Positions 6,484-14,383 of a stretch of DNA of 64,000 nucleotides are shown piece by piece. Location: positions 17,048 through 81,047 of the forward strand of contig JAILJX010000072.1 in assembly GCA_024694365.1 (NCBI GenBank), given 5' to 3'. The first letter of the stretch is position 1, and every line of letters starts with the position of its first letter. The notes below the pieces were generated by a model. It worked only from the letters and a program-made list of their open reading frames with translations. It did not search any database and had not been told where the DNA came from. Position numbers and translations under genes: made by a program. This DNA comes from Kiritimatiellia bacterium (GTDB lineage: Bacteria > Verrucomicrobiota > Kiritimatiellia > RFP12 > UBA1067).

Positions 6484-9413
6484 CGGTTCTCTCCTTTCCC
6501 TCCGGACGTTTCCCAGTCGAAGACCTGATCCGGAAATTGCGCCGCCACTTCGTCCTTTGCGGCGAAGAAAGCCTTTTCCATTTCTTTCGCCCCGGACGGC
6601 AGCTTCCTCACCGTCGCCATGTAGCTTGTCATCCCCGTGGCGACGCACGCGACGAAATACGTCTTCGCCCCCAAGGCGTGCGCAAAGCGGAAGGCGCCGC
6701 GTCCGCGGTCGCCGGCCATGACGAGGGAGTCGCCGCGTTCGAGAGCATCGCCGGCGAAGAAGGCGCTCTCCATGCCTATTCCGGAGATGGGGCGGATCTT
6801 CACCTTCGCCCGCTTCGCGTGCTTGAGGTAGAACCTGTTGAACACGGAGGTCCTCTCGAGATCCGTCCAAGCGTGGAATGTCGCCCTGCACTCCCCGATC
6901 GCCGCCAGGGCCTCGACCGTTCCGACGTGCGAAGAGAGGACGAACACGCCGCGTCCGGATTTTACGTCGGCGAGGAACTCCTCCGCGTCGGGCGAGCCGT
7001 CGGTGACGACGCGCGGCAGGTGCCGGCCTTCGGCCATGATCGCCATCTTGTCCGCCATGGATCTGGCGAACATCACGGTCTTCGCGAGCTTCGGCGAAGC
7101 GCGGCGCACGGGCCGCGAGAACAGCCATATGCAAATCCCCGCCGCCGCCGAGAGCAGATGGAGAACCCTCAGGCCGAACACCGAATATGCGATGTACAGA
7201 AGCTCCATCCCCAGAGGCGAAGCGCCATGCTCGCTTCCGCTGGCGGAAGCCGCCCTGCACCGGACCGCTTCTTGCGTGTGCGCGAGAATCCACGCCGCGG
7301 CGAAGGAGACCGGAAGTCCCGTCCCGAGCACGGCGCCGAAGGCCTGCACGACCGGGAACGAGACGGTCGCGAGAAGGCCGAACCCGACCATGCTCGTCGC
7401 AAGGGAGCAGGCGGCGGGCTTGAGCGCGTCAATCCCTCCCGACCTCAGAAAGACGGCGTAGTCGAGGCTCATCCCGACGAGAAGGAAGGCGGCCAGGAGG
7501 TGGAAGAGGTTGATCTCCACGCCTGCGAACCCGAGGGCCGCGCCGACGGTCGCCAGCGCCGCCAGGGACGGCGCAAGGACCTTGAAGGCGGCGAGCCTGT
7601 AGACCAGAAGGAGCATCGCCAGCAGAACGCCCATGGCGAGAGCGAGGCGCTCCGACACTTCATGCGTCCATGCTGCGAGCATGCCGGCAAGATGCCTGCG
7701 AGGCTGCCAGAACGAAACGCCGTCCGGCAGCGGGCCGCAGGGCCTGTCCGCGACCGGGAAGATCAGCGAATCTCCCGCAGTGAACGCGCCGGTCAGGATT
7801 TCGGGGACGTCGCTTCCCCAAGGTTTCGGCGGTTCCGGCGCAGCCGGGATTTCGGCGCCTAGGCTTTCGGCGAGGCGCGGTCCCTGCTCCCTGTAGAGCT
7901 TCTCCACGTTTTCGGCGACGGCCTTGCGCTTTGCGAGAGAGGGGAGAAACTTCGCGAGATGCGCCGTGCCGGGCGCAAGCGCAAGCTTTTCCTCCTTTTC
8001 GAGCATTTCGTCGAGAGTCGCGCCGCTTACGATCACCGTCCCGCAGTCCTGTCCGCCCATGCCGCCCGTCTCGGCGAAAAACCGTTCCGCCTTGGCGAGG
8101 TCTTCGGGCGGACGGTAGAGCGCGTCGGGGCTTGTGCCGAACCCGGCCCTGCCCAGCCCCCATGCAACCGCGGCCGCATATGCCGCAAGGGCGAGCGGCG
8201 CCCACGGCTTCAGGGCCGGCTTCGGAGAGATCCGCATCTCCGACGGGCATTTTGCCTGCGCATCGGGTTCGCCGTCCCTGCGCGGGTACGCGAAGAGCAC
8301 CGTCAAAAGCGCAGCTGCGAGCGCGAAGGCGAGGAACGTGGCGCTTTGGCGCAGGACGGGCATGGACGAAAGGGCCAGCGGCAGAAGGCTGAGCTCCGTC
8401 GTGGCGAACGAGACGGCGAGGCTTTTTGCGACTTTCGCCCCGGAGCCTTTCTTCATCATCAGCCAATGAAACGAGTAGTCCACGACGAGCCCCAGGACCG
8501 TCGTCCCGAATACGAGTGTCATGAGGTGAAACGACGGGAAGAATGCGACGAGCGCCAGGGCCCCGGCGAGGGCGGACGTCCCGAGCGAAAGCGCGAGAAG
8601 GGGCAGCCATCTTGCCGATCTGAAAGCAAAGACCGAGAGCAGGACTATGAACGCCAGGGAGGCCGCCGAGAGGAGACCTATCTCTTTTTTGCATTTTCGC
8701 GCCGCTCTGGCGGTATGCATGGGGATGCCGCCCGCCGTGACGGATACGCCGCCGCCTTGGGCCTCGGCAATGGCCGAGGCCAGGCGGTCGGCGAAGGCGA
8801 TCGTCCTGTCGGTGTCGCGGGCGGTCTCCGCCGCAAGCTCCACGGCGACGAGAATGCTGGTCGTGCCGTTGCGCTCCGCCATCAAGACGCCGTCGCGCCT
8901 TTTCCACTCCCCGTGGGACGCTTCGTCCAGAGACCTGACGAATCCCTCGGCGAGGCCGAACGGGTCGTCTTTCTGGCTTATGAGCCTGGCCGGGGACGAA
9001 TAAAGGCTTTTTATGTGCCGTCTCGCGATCTTGGCGCGGCCTTCTTCCGTCTGCAGAAGCTTTTGCGCATCTTCGGACGCGAGCCCCGCGCTGTTCGCGG
9101 CGATGAAGTCGAGAGCGTTCGTGAAGCTTTCGTCGGTCCTGAATCTTACGTTCTTCACCCCGTCGGCGGCGGCCATGGCGCCGGCGAACCGTTCCGCGGC
9201 CTGCAGCGCTTCCCTGCCGTCCTTCGACGAGACTGCGACAGGCACCATGTTCGCCGGCTTTTCCCTTGCCGCTTTCGGGATTTCCCCCGCCGCATCTCCG
9301 GCAAGCCCGTCGAGCGCCGTCGCGATCTCCGGCGGATTGCGGAGGCACAAGGACGCAAGCGCGAGCGCCAAGGCGCACGGCAGGGCGACGGCGAATGCGG
9401 CCCTTGCGTTCAC
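6480..9413 (-). CDS. MMPL/RND-type lipid exporter fused to a lysophospholipid-type acyltransferase
   Basis: A 977-residue fusion. Residues 1 to about 720 form an RND/MMPL permease: an N-terminal helix, a periplasmic loop, and two blocks of membrane helices with conserved acidic residues in VVDYSFHW and MSLDYAVF. From about residue 770 a lipid A-type acyltransferase domain follows, with the catalytic H(x4)E in SSHVGTVEA and MAGDRGRGA. Aryl-polyene loci encode an MMPL exporter and a COG4261-type acyltransferase as separate proteins; here they are one chain, suggesting that lipid attachment and export are physically linked. It overlaps both neighbours by 4 nt. Confidence 0.88.
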   Translation of the reverse strand: MNARAAFAVALPCALALALASLCLRNPPEIATALDGLAGDAAGEIPKAAREKPANMVPVAVSSKDGREALQAAERFAGAMAAADGVKNVRFRTDESFTNALDFIAANSAGLASEDAQKLLQTEEGRAKIARRHIKSLYSSPARLISQKDDPFGLAEGFVRSLDEASHGEWKRRDGVLMAERNGTTSILVAVELAAETARDTDRTIAFADRLASAIAEAQGGGVSVTAGGIPMHTARAARKCKKEIGLLSAASLAFIVLLSVFAFRSARWLPLLALSLGTSALAGALALVAFFPSFHLMTLVFGTTVLGLVVDYSFHWLMMKKGSGAKVAKSLAVSFATTELSLLPLALSSMPVLRQSATFLAFALAAALLTVLFAYPRRDGEPDAQAKCPSEMRISPKPALKPWAPLALAAYAAAVAWGLGRAGFGTSPDALYRPPEDLAKAERFFAETGGMGGQDCGTVIVSGATLDEMLEKEEKLALAPGTAHLAKFLPSLAKRKAVAENVEKLYREQGPRLAESLGAEIPAAPEPPKPWGSDVPEILTGAFTAGDSLIFPVADRPCGPLPDGVSFWQPRRHLAGMLAAWTHEVSERLALAMGVLLAMLLLVYRLAAFKVLAPSLAALATVGAALGFAGVEINLFHLLAAFLLVGMSLDYAVFLRSGGIDALKPAACSLATSMVGFGLLATVSFPVVQAFGAVLGTGLPVSFAAAWILAHTQEAVRCRAASASGSEHGASPLGMELLYIAYSVFGLRVLHLLSAAAGICIWLFSRPVRRASPKLAKTVMFARSMADKMAIMAEGRHLPRVVTDGSPDAEEFLADVKSGRGVFVLSSHVGTVEALAAIGECRATFHAWTDLERTSVFNRFYLKHAKRAKVKIRPISGIGMESAFFAGDALERGDSLVMAGDRGRGAFRFAHALGAKTYFVACVATGMTSYMATVRKLPSGAKEMEKAFFAAKDEVAAQFPDQVFDWETSGGKGENR

Positions 9414-9979
9414 CTTTTCTTTTCCTTGAAGGTGATTTCGGATTTTCCTCCGTCAGGAGATTCAAGCAAGACCTTTTCGAGCGTCCTGTCTCCCGTCAGC
9501 TCGGCCTTCGCCACCAGCTTCTTCACGGCTCCCGATCCGGGGAGGAGGGTTATTTTCCATTTTCCGTCTTCGAGAAAGCGGACTTCCGCGTCGAAAAGCC
9601 CTTCGAACGCCTTGGGATCGCCGGCCAGGAAGGCATCGGTCTCCTTCCTGATCTCTTCGTAATGCGGGAGCTCCGAAAGCTTCTTCACCGTCGTGCCCTC
9701 GTCTTCGTCCTCGAAGACCATTTCGCCGGCGTTCATGGAGATGGTCCTGGAGAAAGGTTTGAGGATCTTCCACACTATCCCTTCGCCGGCGGTGCAGACG
9801 ACTTCGCCTTCCGTCACGAGGGTCTTTTTTGCGTCGGGGAGGGTCCGCTCCATCCTCCATGACGCGCTCGAGCCAAGCGATCTTCTGAGCGCCGATTCGC
9901 ATGTAGAGGGCAAAACCAGCGCGCAGGCGCTCCACGCCAGAGACGCCGAAACCGCGAAAGAGATGAGCTTCTTCATCAT
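9410..9979 (-). CDS. LolA-like periplasmic lipid/lipoprotein carrier
   Basis: A 189-residue protein with an N-terminal signal peptide (MMKKLISFAVSASLAWSA). The mature part has the LolA-type beta-rich pattern: a strand with SASWRMERTLP, then GEGIVWKILKPFSRTI and ending in KSEITFKEKK. Aryl-polyene-type operons contain a dedicated LolA homologue thought to ferry the lipidic product or its carrier across the periplasm; the position next to the exporter supports that role. Two adjacent ATGs exist; the first (9979) overlaps the upstream gene by 4 nt. A general LolA function cannot be excluded, but an operon-specific carrier is more likely. Confidence 0.75.
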   Translation of the reverse strand: MMKKLISFAVSASLAWSACALVLPSTCESALRRSLGSSASWRMERTLPDAKKTLVTEGEVVCTAGEGIVWKILKPFSRTISMNAGEMVFEDEDEGTTVKKLSELPHYEEIRKETDAFLAGDPKAFEGLFDAEVRFLEDGKWKITLLPGSGAVKKLVAKAELTGDRTLEKVLLESPDGGKSEITFKEKKR

Positions 9980-11295
9980 ATTCCGTTCCTTTCTGCCGCG
10001 CCGGAGGCGCATATGCCGTTCGGGCCTGTCAGCGAAAAAGAGAAGCATCCTTGCGCTTTGCGCGAGACCGACAGCAGGAGCTTTTCGCGTGGCGTCGCGA
10101 TTTTCTGGAATTTCAGCCTGCGGTATGCCGCGGCGTCCGGGAAATCCGCGAACGCCTGTTTGGCGAAGTGGTGCAGGAAGTAGAGCTGGGCCACACCTGG
10201 GAGGATCGGCATCTGCGGAAAGTGCCCGCTGAAGCATTCGCAGTCCGGCGGGAAGGCAATGGTCGCTTCGAGGGTGGACGTGTCGGCCCGCCACGACAGG
10301 ACCGCCGGCTCCTTGCACCATGCAGCCAAAGCCGCTTTCGCGTCCCTGGATGTGAGCTTGCCCCGTTCGTCCGACGGCAGGGCTCTGACGAACCGCATGC
10401 GTCTGGGGAACGCCGTGCGTCCGGTCTTTCCGATCAGTTCGCGCCTGAGAAGCGCGGCGAGCGATGAGTGGGTCTGTTCCGCAAGGGCATTCATCCCGTC
10501 CGCCGAAAGTACGGCGAGCGCGCCGATCCTGGCGACGTCGCCGTCCATCGCCTCCGCCCTGCACCGCGAGACGAAAGGATGGGATTCGAAGGCCTGCTCT
10601 ATGGCCGGCAGCGACACGAATTCCTCAAGAATCTTCACCATGCGGTCCGTGCGGCCCAGAAGCCTGAAGCGCCGCTTGGAGGCGAAGGACACCGCGTCGG
10701 ACATCTCCAGCCTTTCCCGCATGGCGTGCGGCGATGCTATTTCAAGCCTTCCGCCTTCGCCTTCCCTGCCCTCGACGCCGGGGAACATATTCCACAGTTC
10801 TCCGTCTTGCGCGCGCGATCTGTAGGCGACGGTCCCCGCCTCGGTTGATCCGAATATCTCGAGCGGGGAGACGCCGAACGTCTCCAGCGCCGCGTTAGAA
10901 GTCTCTTCGCGAAGGAGGCTGCCCGACGTCACGATCGCCTTCACCGCGCCTTTCAGCGCCCTGGCGTCGGGCATGTCGACGAGCTTTTCCAGGAACGATG
11001 GCGTGGTGACCAGGACAAAACGGCCGTATTTGCCTTTGCATGCGGAGAGCTGTTCGCACGAGATCGCGGTCTCCGGCTCCACGGGAGACCCCGCTTCTTC
11101 CGGAGCCCGTACGCGCCATAGCGCACCATACATGTGATCGGCCGGCACGGACGCCACGATAGGCGTCCGTTCCGCCCATATCTGCGGAAACGCCGCCACC
11201 AGCGCCTTTGCGTCCGCCCTCAGGGACTTTTCGGTGCGGGATACGGTTTTCGCCGCGCCGGACGAGCCGGAGGTCGAGAATGCGACTTCATCCAT
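9976..11295 (-). CDS. AMP-ligase (ANL family) fused to a hotdog 3-hydroxyacyl-ACP dehydratase
   Basis: A 439-residue two-domain enzyme. Residues 1 to about 310 are an adenylate-forming ligase core: phosphate loop FSTSGSSGAAK at the very N-terminus, IFGSTEAGTVA, and LGRTDRMVKILEEFV. Residues about 325-439 are an ApeI/FabZ-like hotdog with FSGHFPQMPILPGVAQL. ANL enzymes normally have 100-plus residues before the phosphate loop; here they are missing. The start is nevertheless well supported by AGGAGGAG 9 nt upstream and an 8-nt overlap with the previous gene. It probably activates a starter acid onto the ACP and dehydrates the growing chain. Confidence 0.85.
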   Translation of the reverse strand: MDEVAFSTSGSSGAAKTVSRTEKSLRADAKALVAAFPQIWAERTPIVASVPADHMYGALWRVRAPEEAGSPVEPETAISCEQLSACKGKYGRFVLVTTPSFLEKLVDMPDARALKGAVKAIVTSGSLLREETSNAALETFGVSPLEIFGSTEAGTVAYRSRAQDGELWNMFPGVEGREGEGGRLEIASPHAMRERLEMSDAVSFASKRRFRLLGRTDRMVKILEEFVSLPAIEQAFESHPFVSRCRAEAMDGDVARIGALAVLSADGMNALAEQTHSSLAALLRRELIGKTGRTAFPRRMRFVRALPSDERGKLTSRDAKAALAAWCKEPAVLSWRADTSTLEATIAFPPDCECFSGHFPQMPILPGVAQLYFLHHFAKQAFADFPDAAAYRRLKFQKIATPREKLLLSVSRKAQGCFSFSLTGPNGICASGAAERNGI

Positions 11296-11674
11296 GGCGA
11301 AATCTCCTCCTGTACAGCCATTCCCCCAGGAAAAGCGCGCCCATCATCGCGTAGGACAGCAGTCCGTTGTAGAACACCCATGTTTCGCGCGATGCGAAGA
11401 CCGTCGCGACGGTGACGGCGAGATGGACGGCGAGGAACGCGGTCCACACCCTCGTCACGTTTCTGCAGTATGCGATCCCCCTCGCATCCAGCTCGGCTCC
11501 GGAGCGCCGTGCGAAGATCTCGGCGACGGGCGTCCTGAAAAGCGAGAACGAGAAAACGGCGAGGGCGACGGCGACCATGATGGCCGGATACAGCCTGAAC
11601 CATACCTTCGCCTTGAGGAGGTATATCGCCCATACGATCCCGAGCGAAAGCGCGATTCGCAGAACGGATTTCAT
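11288..11674 (-). CDS. Small COG4648-like membrane protein of the lipid cluster
   Basis: A 128-residue protein with about four hydrophobic segments (LSLGIVWAIYLL, YPAIMVAVALAVF, AFLAVHLAVTVATVF and NGLLSYAMMGALF) and a basic C-terminus. Size and pattern match the small conserved membrane protein (COG4648) found in aryl-polyene-like operons beside the acyl carrier proteins. Its biochemical role is not known to me; it may help assemble the synthesis complex at the inner membrane. It starts within the stop of the second ACP gene (4-nt overlap) and overlaps the ligase gene by 8 nt. Confidence 0.7.
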   Translation of the reverse strand: MKSVLRIALSLGIVWAIYLLKAKVWFRLYPAIMVAVALAVFSFSLFRTPVAEIFARRSGAELDARGIAYCRNVTRVWTAFLAVHLAVTVATVFASRETWVFYNGLLSYAMMGALFLGEWLYRRRFRHG

Positions 11675-11928
11675 TTTCCCTGGCTTGCGGAGAGGGATGC
11701 TATGACATCGGCGACGTCTCCGAGCGTGCGTATCGATTTGAAATCCTCGGCCTTGACCTTCAGGCCCGTCTGCCGCTGCAGGCGCACCACCAAGTCCACC
11801 GCATCGATAGAATCGAGGTCAAGATCCTCGTAAAGCCTCGCGTCGGGCGCGAGGGAAGCCCTGTCGCATTCGAATTCGGCGACCAGCACCTCCCTTATGG
11901 CGTCAAGGACCTCTTCTTTCGTTCCCAT
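11671..11928 (-). CDS. Acyl carrier protein 2
   Basis: An 85-residue four-helix carrier protein. The phosphopantetheine attachment serine lies in LDLDSIDAVDL, and the protein is acidic as expected. It carries the growing acyl chain for the cluster ketosynthase and dehydratase. The start codon sits 3 nt after the first ACP gene; its Shine-Dalgarno (GGAGGA) lies inside the end of that gene. Paired, non-identical ACPs are a hallmark of aryl-polyene-type loci. Confidence 0.9.
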   Translation of the reverse strand: MGTKEEVLDAIREVLVAEFECDRASLAPDARLYEDLDLDSIDAVDLVVRLQRQTGLKVKAEDFKSIRTLGDVADVIASLSASQGK

Positions 11929-11931
11929 GCT

Positions 11932-12210
11932 TCAGTCCTCCAGTTCGATGCCTGCGTTCGCGGCGATGAACGAAGCGAGCGATGCGACAGAGCGGAAATG
12001 CTCCCTGTTTTCGTCCGAGTTCGCCTTGAACTTTACGTTGTATCTTTTCCGCAGCGCCGCGCCGATCTCCAGCGCGTCGATCGAATCCAACCCCACGCCC
12101 TCGCCGAAAAGCGGGGCGTCGGAGGGTATGTCGGCAGCCGTGAGGCCGTCGGCCTCCACGGATGATATGATGGTTTCGCGTATCTGATTTTCCAGTTCGG
12201 TTCTTTTCAT
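11932..12210 (-). CDS. Acyl carrier protein 1, first gene of the lipid cluster
   Basis: A 92-residue carrier protein with the phosphopantetheine serine in VGLDSIDALEI. The sequence after helix II (NVKFKANSDENREHF) matches the first ACP of aryl-polyene-type operons better than housekeeping AcpP. The start at 12210 gives MKRTELENQI; longer in-frame extensions would run through the promoter. The TATAAT box ends just 6 nt before the ATG, so the operon is predicted to be transcribed as a leaderless message. Confidence 0.88.
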   Translation of the reverse strand: MKRTELENQIRETIISSVEADGLTAADIPSDAPLFGEGVGLDSIDALEIGAALRKRYNVKFKANSDENREHFRSVASLASFIAANAGIELED

Positions 12211-12216
12211 CTTTAT

Positions 12217-12225
12217 ATTATACCA
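12217..12225 (-). promoter_or_regulatory. Extended -10 promoter of the lipid cluster (leaderless)
   Basis: The minus strand reads TTTGGTATAAT with TATAAT at 12222-12217 and TGG directly before it. No TTGACA-like -35 is seen. The gap to the ATG is 6 nt. Confidence 0.75.
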
Positions 12226-12315
12226 AATCCGCGGGCCTGCATGTGGCTTAATCGCACGGCCGGCCGTCCTGCGCGGATGCATGCGCGGCGCATGACAAAT
12301 CGCGCGCCACCCCCC

Positions 12316-12345
12316 TTGCGCAATGCGGGGTAAAAAGTGTATAAT
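12316..12345 (+). promoter_or_regulatory. Promoter of the pcnB-mla operon (leaderless)
   Basis: TTGCGC (12316-12321) and TATAAT (12340-12345) are 18 bp apart. The pcnB ATG begins 8 nt after the -10. This promoter diverges from that of the ACP operon within a 143-nt intergenic region that otherwise shows nothing recognisable. Confidence 0.72.
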
Positions 12346-12353
12346 ACCTACCC

Positions 12354-13553
12354 ATGTTCGGGTTTCTGAAAAGGAAAAAGAATGTCCCGGTCGTCTACAG
12401 GCGGCCGGAGCATTGCATTTCCAGGAAAAACATCGATCAGGACGCGCTGAAGGTCCTCTATCGCCTGTCCGCCCTCGGATATACCGCGTACCTTGTCGGC
12501 GGGGGGGTGAGGGACTTGCTGATGGGAAGGACGCCGAAAGATTTCGATGTCGGGACCTCTGCGAAGCCGAACGAGGTGAAAAGGGCGTTCCGCAACTGTT
12601 TCCTCGTCGGGCGGCGGTTCCGCCTGGCCCACGTAAGGTTCGGCGACAAGGTCATAGAGACGGCGACGTTCAGGCGCGAGTCGCAGACGGTCGGGGAGAT
12701 AATAGAGCATGCATCGGAGGGGCCTCTCGAAGACAACACGTTCGGCACGCCCGAGACGGACGCGTACAGGCGGGACTTTACGGTCAACGGGCTTTTCTAC
12801 GACATAAAGGATTTTTCGGTCATCGACTGGGTCGGCGGGATGAAGGACATAGAAAAACGCACGATCCGCGCGATAGGCGATCCCGACATACGCTTTCAGG
12901 AGGATCCTGTCAGGATGATGCGCGCGATAAAGTTCTCCGCGAGGCTCGGCTTCACGATAGAGCGGAGAACAGCAGCGGCCATGAAGCGCCATCACGCATG
13001 CATACTGTCGGCGTCGGTCCCGCGCGTGTGCGAGGAGGTGTTCCGCCTTTTCACGTACGGGCACAGCGAGGAGGCGTTTCGCCAGATGTGGTCGTGCGGG
13101 ATGCTCGGCGACCTTCTTCCGGAACTTGCGAAGTCGATAGACCGCACCGGAGGGCGGAAGAGCCCGGCGTGGAGATATCTTGCGACCCTCGACAGATACG
13201 AGACAATGATGGCGGAGCGCGGATTTGAGGTCGCCAACGGGCTGCGGGCCGCCGTGCTCATGACGGTGATGTTCCGCGAATGCTCCAAAGACGGCGCGGG
13301 GCGGCGCGTGATGCAGACGATGATGGATGCGCTCAAGATGCCGAAGTCCGTGTATTTCCTCGCGGTTCTCCTCATGGAGAGCGGTCGCCGTTTTGCGCAG
13401 CTTCCCGCCAAGGGGAAGAGCCGTTTCATCTACAACCGCGATTTTCTGGACGCCCTCGACTACAACAGGATCGTCGCAAGGGCCGAAGGGACGGACGAAA
13501 GCGTCATCGACGCATGGGCGAATCTATACGAAGAGAAAGGAAACAAACAATGA
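12354..13553 (+). CDS. pcnB: Poly(A) polymerase / tRNA nucleotidyltransferase family enzyme
   Basis: A 399-residue class II nucleotidyltransferase. The active site is near the N-terminus: LVGGGVRDLLMG, then DFDVGT supplying the two metal-binding aspartates, then IETATFR and RRDFTVNGLFYD. These details match PcnB, which adds 3' poly(A) tails that mark RNA for decay, though separation from CCA-adding enzymes by sequence alone is imperfect. An HD hydrolase domain is absent. It heads the mla operon and the next gene starts in its stop codon (ATGA). Confidence 0.85.
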   Translation: MFGFLKRKKNVPVVYRRPEHCISRKNIDQDALKVLYRLSALGYTAYLVGGGVRDLLMGRTPKDFDVGTSAKPNEVKRAFRNCFLVGRRFRLAHVRFGDKVIETATFRRESQTVGEIIEHASEGPLEDNTFGTPETDAYRRDFTVNGLFYDIKDFSVIDWVGGMKDIEKRTIRAIGDPDIRFQEDPVRMMRAIKFSARLGFTIERRTAAAMKRHHACILSASVPRVCEEVFRLFTYGHSEEAFRQMWSCGMLGDLLPELAKSIDRTGGRKSPAWRYLATLDRYETMMAERGFEVANGLRAAVLMTVMFRECSKDGAGRRVMQTMMDALKMPKSVYFLAVLLMESGRRFAQLPAKGKSRFIYNRDFLDALDYNRIVARAEGTDESVIDAWANLYEEKGNKQ

Positions 13554-14383
13554 AGGTACCTGAAGAACTCCTCCCCGTAGTCGAATGGTGGGAGCGGAAC
13601 GGCAAGCGCGCGATGCTGGTCGGCGGAGTCGTCGCCGTCGTTGCCATCGTAGGCTTCTCATGGTCGGCCCGCCGCGCGCGAAACCGCGCAGCCGCGGCGC
13701 AGGCTACGTTCACCGCAGCCGAAAGCCTGCTGGATGTCCGCGTCGGGGCCGACGGCGACGGCAGCAAGGAGGCGGCGGTCGCGAAAATACGCGAAACGGC
13801 AGGCGGTTCGTCCTCCACGCCGCTTCAGAAGCTGATGCTGGCGGATGCTCTCGTTTCAAGCGGCAAGGCCGAAGAGCTCGCATCTGCGCGCGGAATCCTG
13901 GAGGAGCTCGCCGCCGAAGGCGATTCGCTCCCCGTGATTTGCCGCGATCTGCCCGCTTTCAAGCTTTGCGTCGTGCTCGAATCCGAGAAGAAGTTCGACG
14001 AAGCGCGCAAGGCGTACGAGGATTTTGCAGGCAAAAATCAGAAGAGCGTCAATGCTCTCGAGGCCAAGCTCGGCGTCGCAAGATGTTTGGCGCAGTCCGG
14101 CAAGAAAGATGAAGCCGTGGACTATCTTGAATCGCTGGATGGGCTCTCGGATGGAGAGAAGAACCTCGTCGAGTCGACAGTGTCGCTCGTGAAGCGCTGG
14201 GTTCCGGCAAATCAGCGCATAATCGGAGAAAAGCCCGTCTCCGAAACTCCCGCCGCGCCGGATGTCGCCCCTGCTGCTCCCGCCGCGCCGGAGGTAGCCC
14301 CTGCGGCCCCCGCCGCGCCGGATGTCGCCCCTGCGGCTCCCGTCGCTCCGGATGTCGCCCCCGAATCGGTTAAGGCCGAATGA
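13550..14383 (+). CDS. Membrane-anchored TPR-type protein with Ala/Pro repeat tail
   Basis: A 277-residue protein. After a short cytoplasmic segment (about 20 residues) there is one membrane helix (AMLVGGVVAVVAIVGFSW) followed by basic residues, then a helical region with TPR-like repeats (residues about 60-215; KKFDEARKAYEDFAGK and ALEAKLGVARCLAQSGKK). This plan resembles YfgM/CcmH-type proteins, single-pass periplasmic TPR proteins. The last 45 residues are low complexity: a ten-residue unit APDVAPAAPA repeated nearly four times. It overlaps pcnB and mlaE by 4 nt each. The tail may extend through the periplasm or cell wall. The exact role is unknown. Confidence 0.75.
   Translation: MKVPEELLPVVEWWERNGKRAMLVGGVVAVVAIVGFSWSARRARNRAAAAQATFTAAESLLDVRVGADGDGSKEAAVAKIRETAGGSSSTPLQKLMLADALVSSGKAEELASARGILEELAAEGDSLPVICRDLPAFKLCVVLESEKKFDEARKAYEDFAGKNQKSVNALEAKLGVARCLAQSGKKDEAVDYLESLDGLSDGEKNLVESTVSLVKRWVPANQRIIGEKPVSETPAAPDVAPAAPAAPEVAPAAPAAPDVAPAAPVAPDVAPESVKAE
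14251..14360 (+). repeat. Tandem 30-bp repeat encoding an Ala/Pro/Val tail
   Basis: Exact 30-bp periodicity starts at 14251, 14281 and 14311, with a partial fourth copy at 14341. Each unit encodes a permutation of APDVAPAAPA. Copies differ by a few synonymous or Asp/Glu changes. Confidence 0.9.

Noticed and set aside
12240..12310. CG-rich palindromes (CGGCCGGCCG, ATGCGC-GGC-GCAT) as an origin or attachment site
   Set aside because: They are short self-complementary strings expected in GC-rich intergenic DNA; no repeats, integrase or replication genes are nearby.
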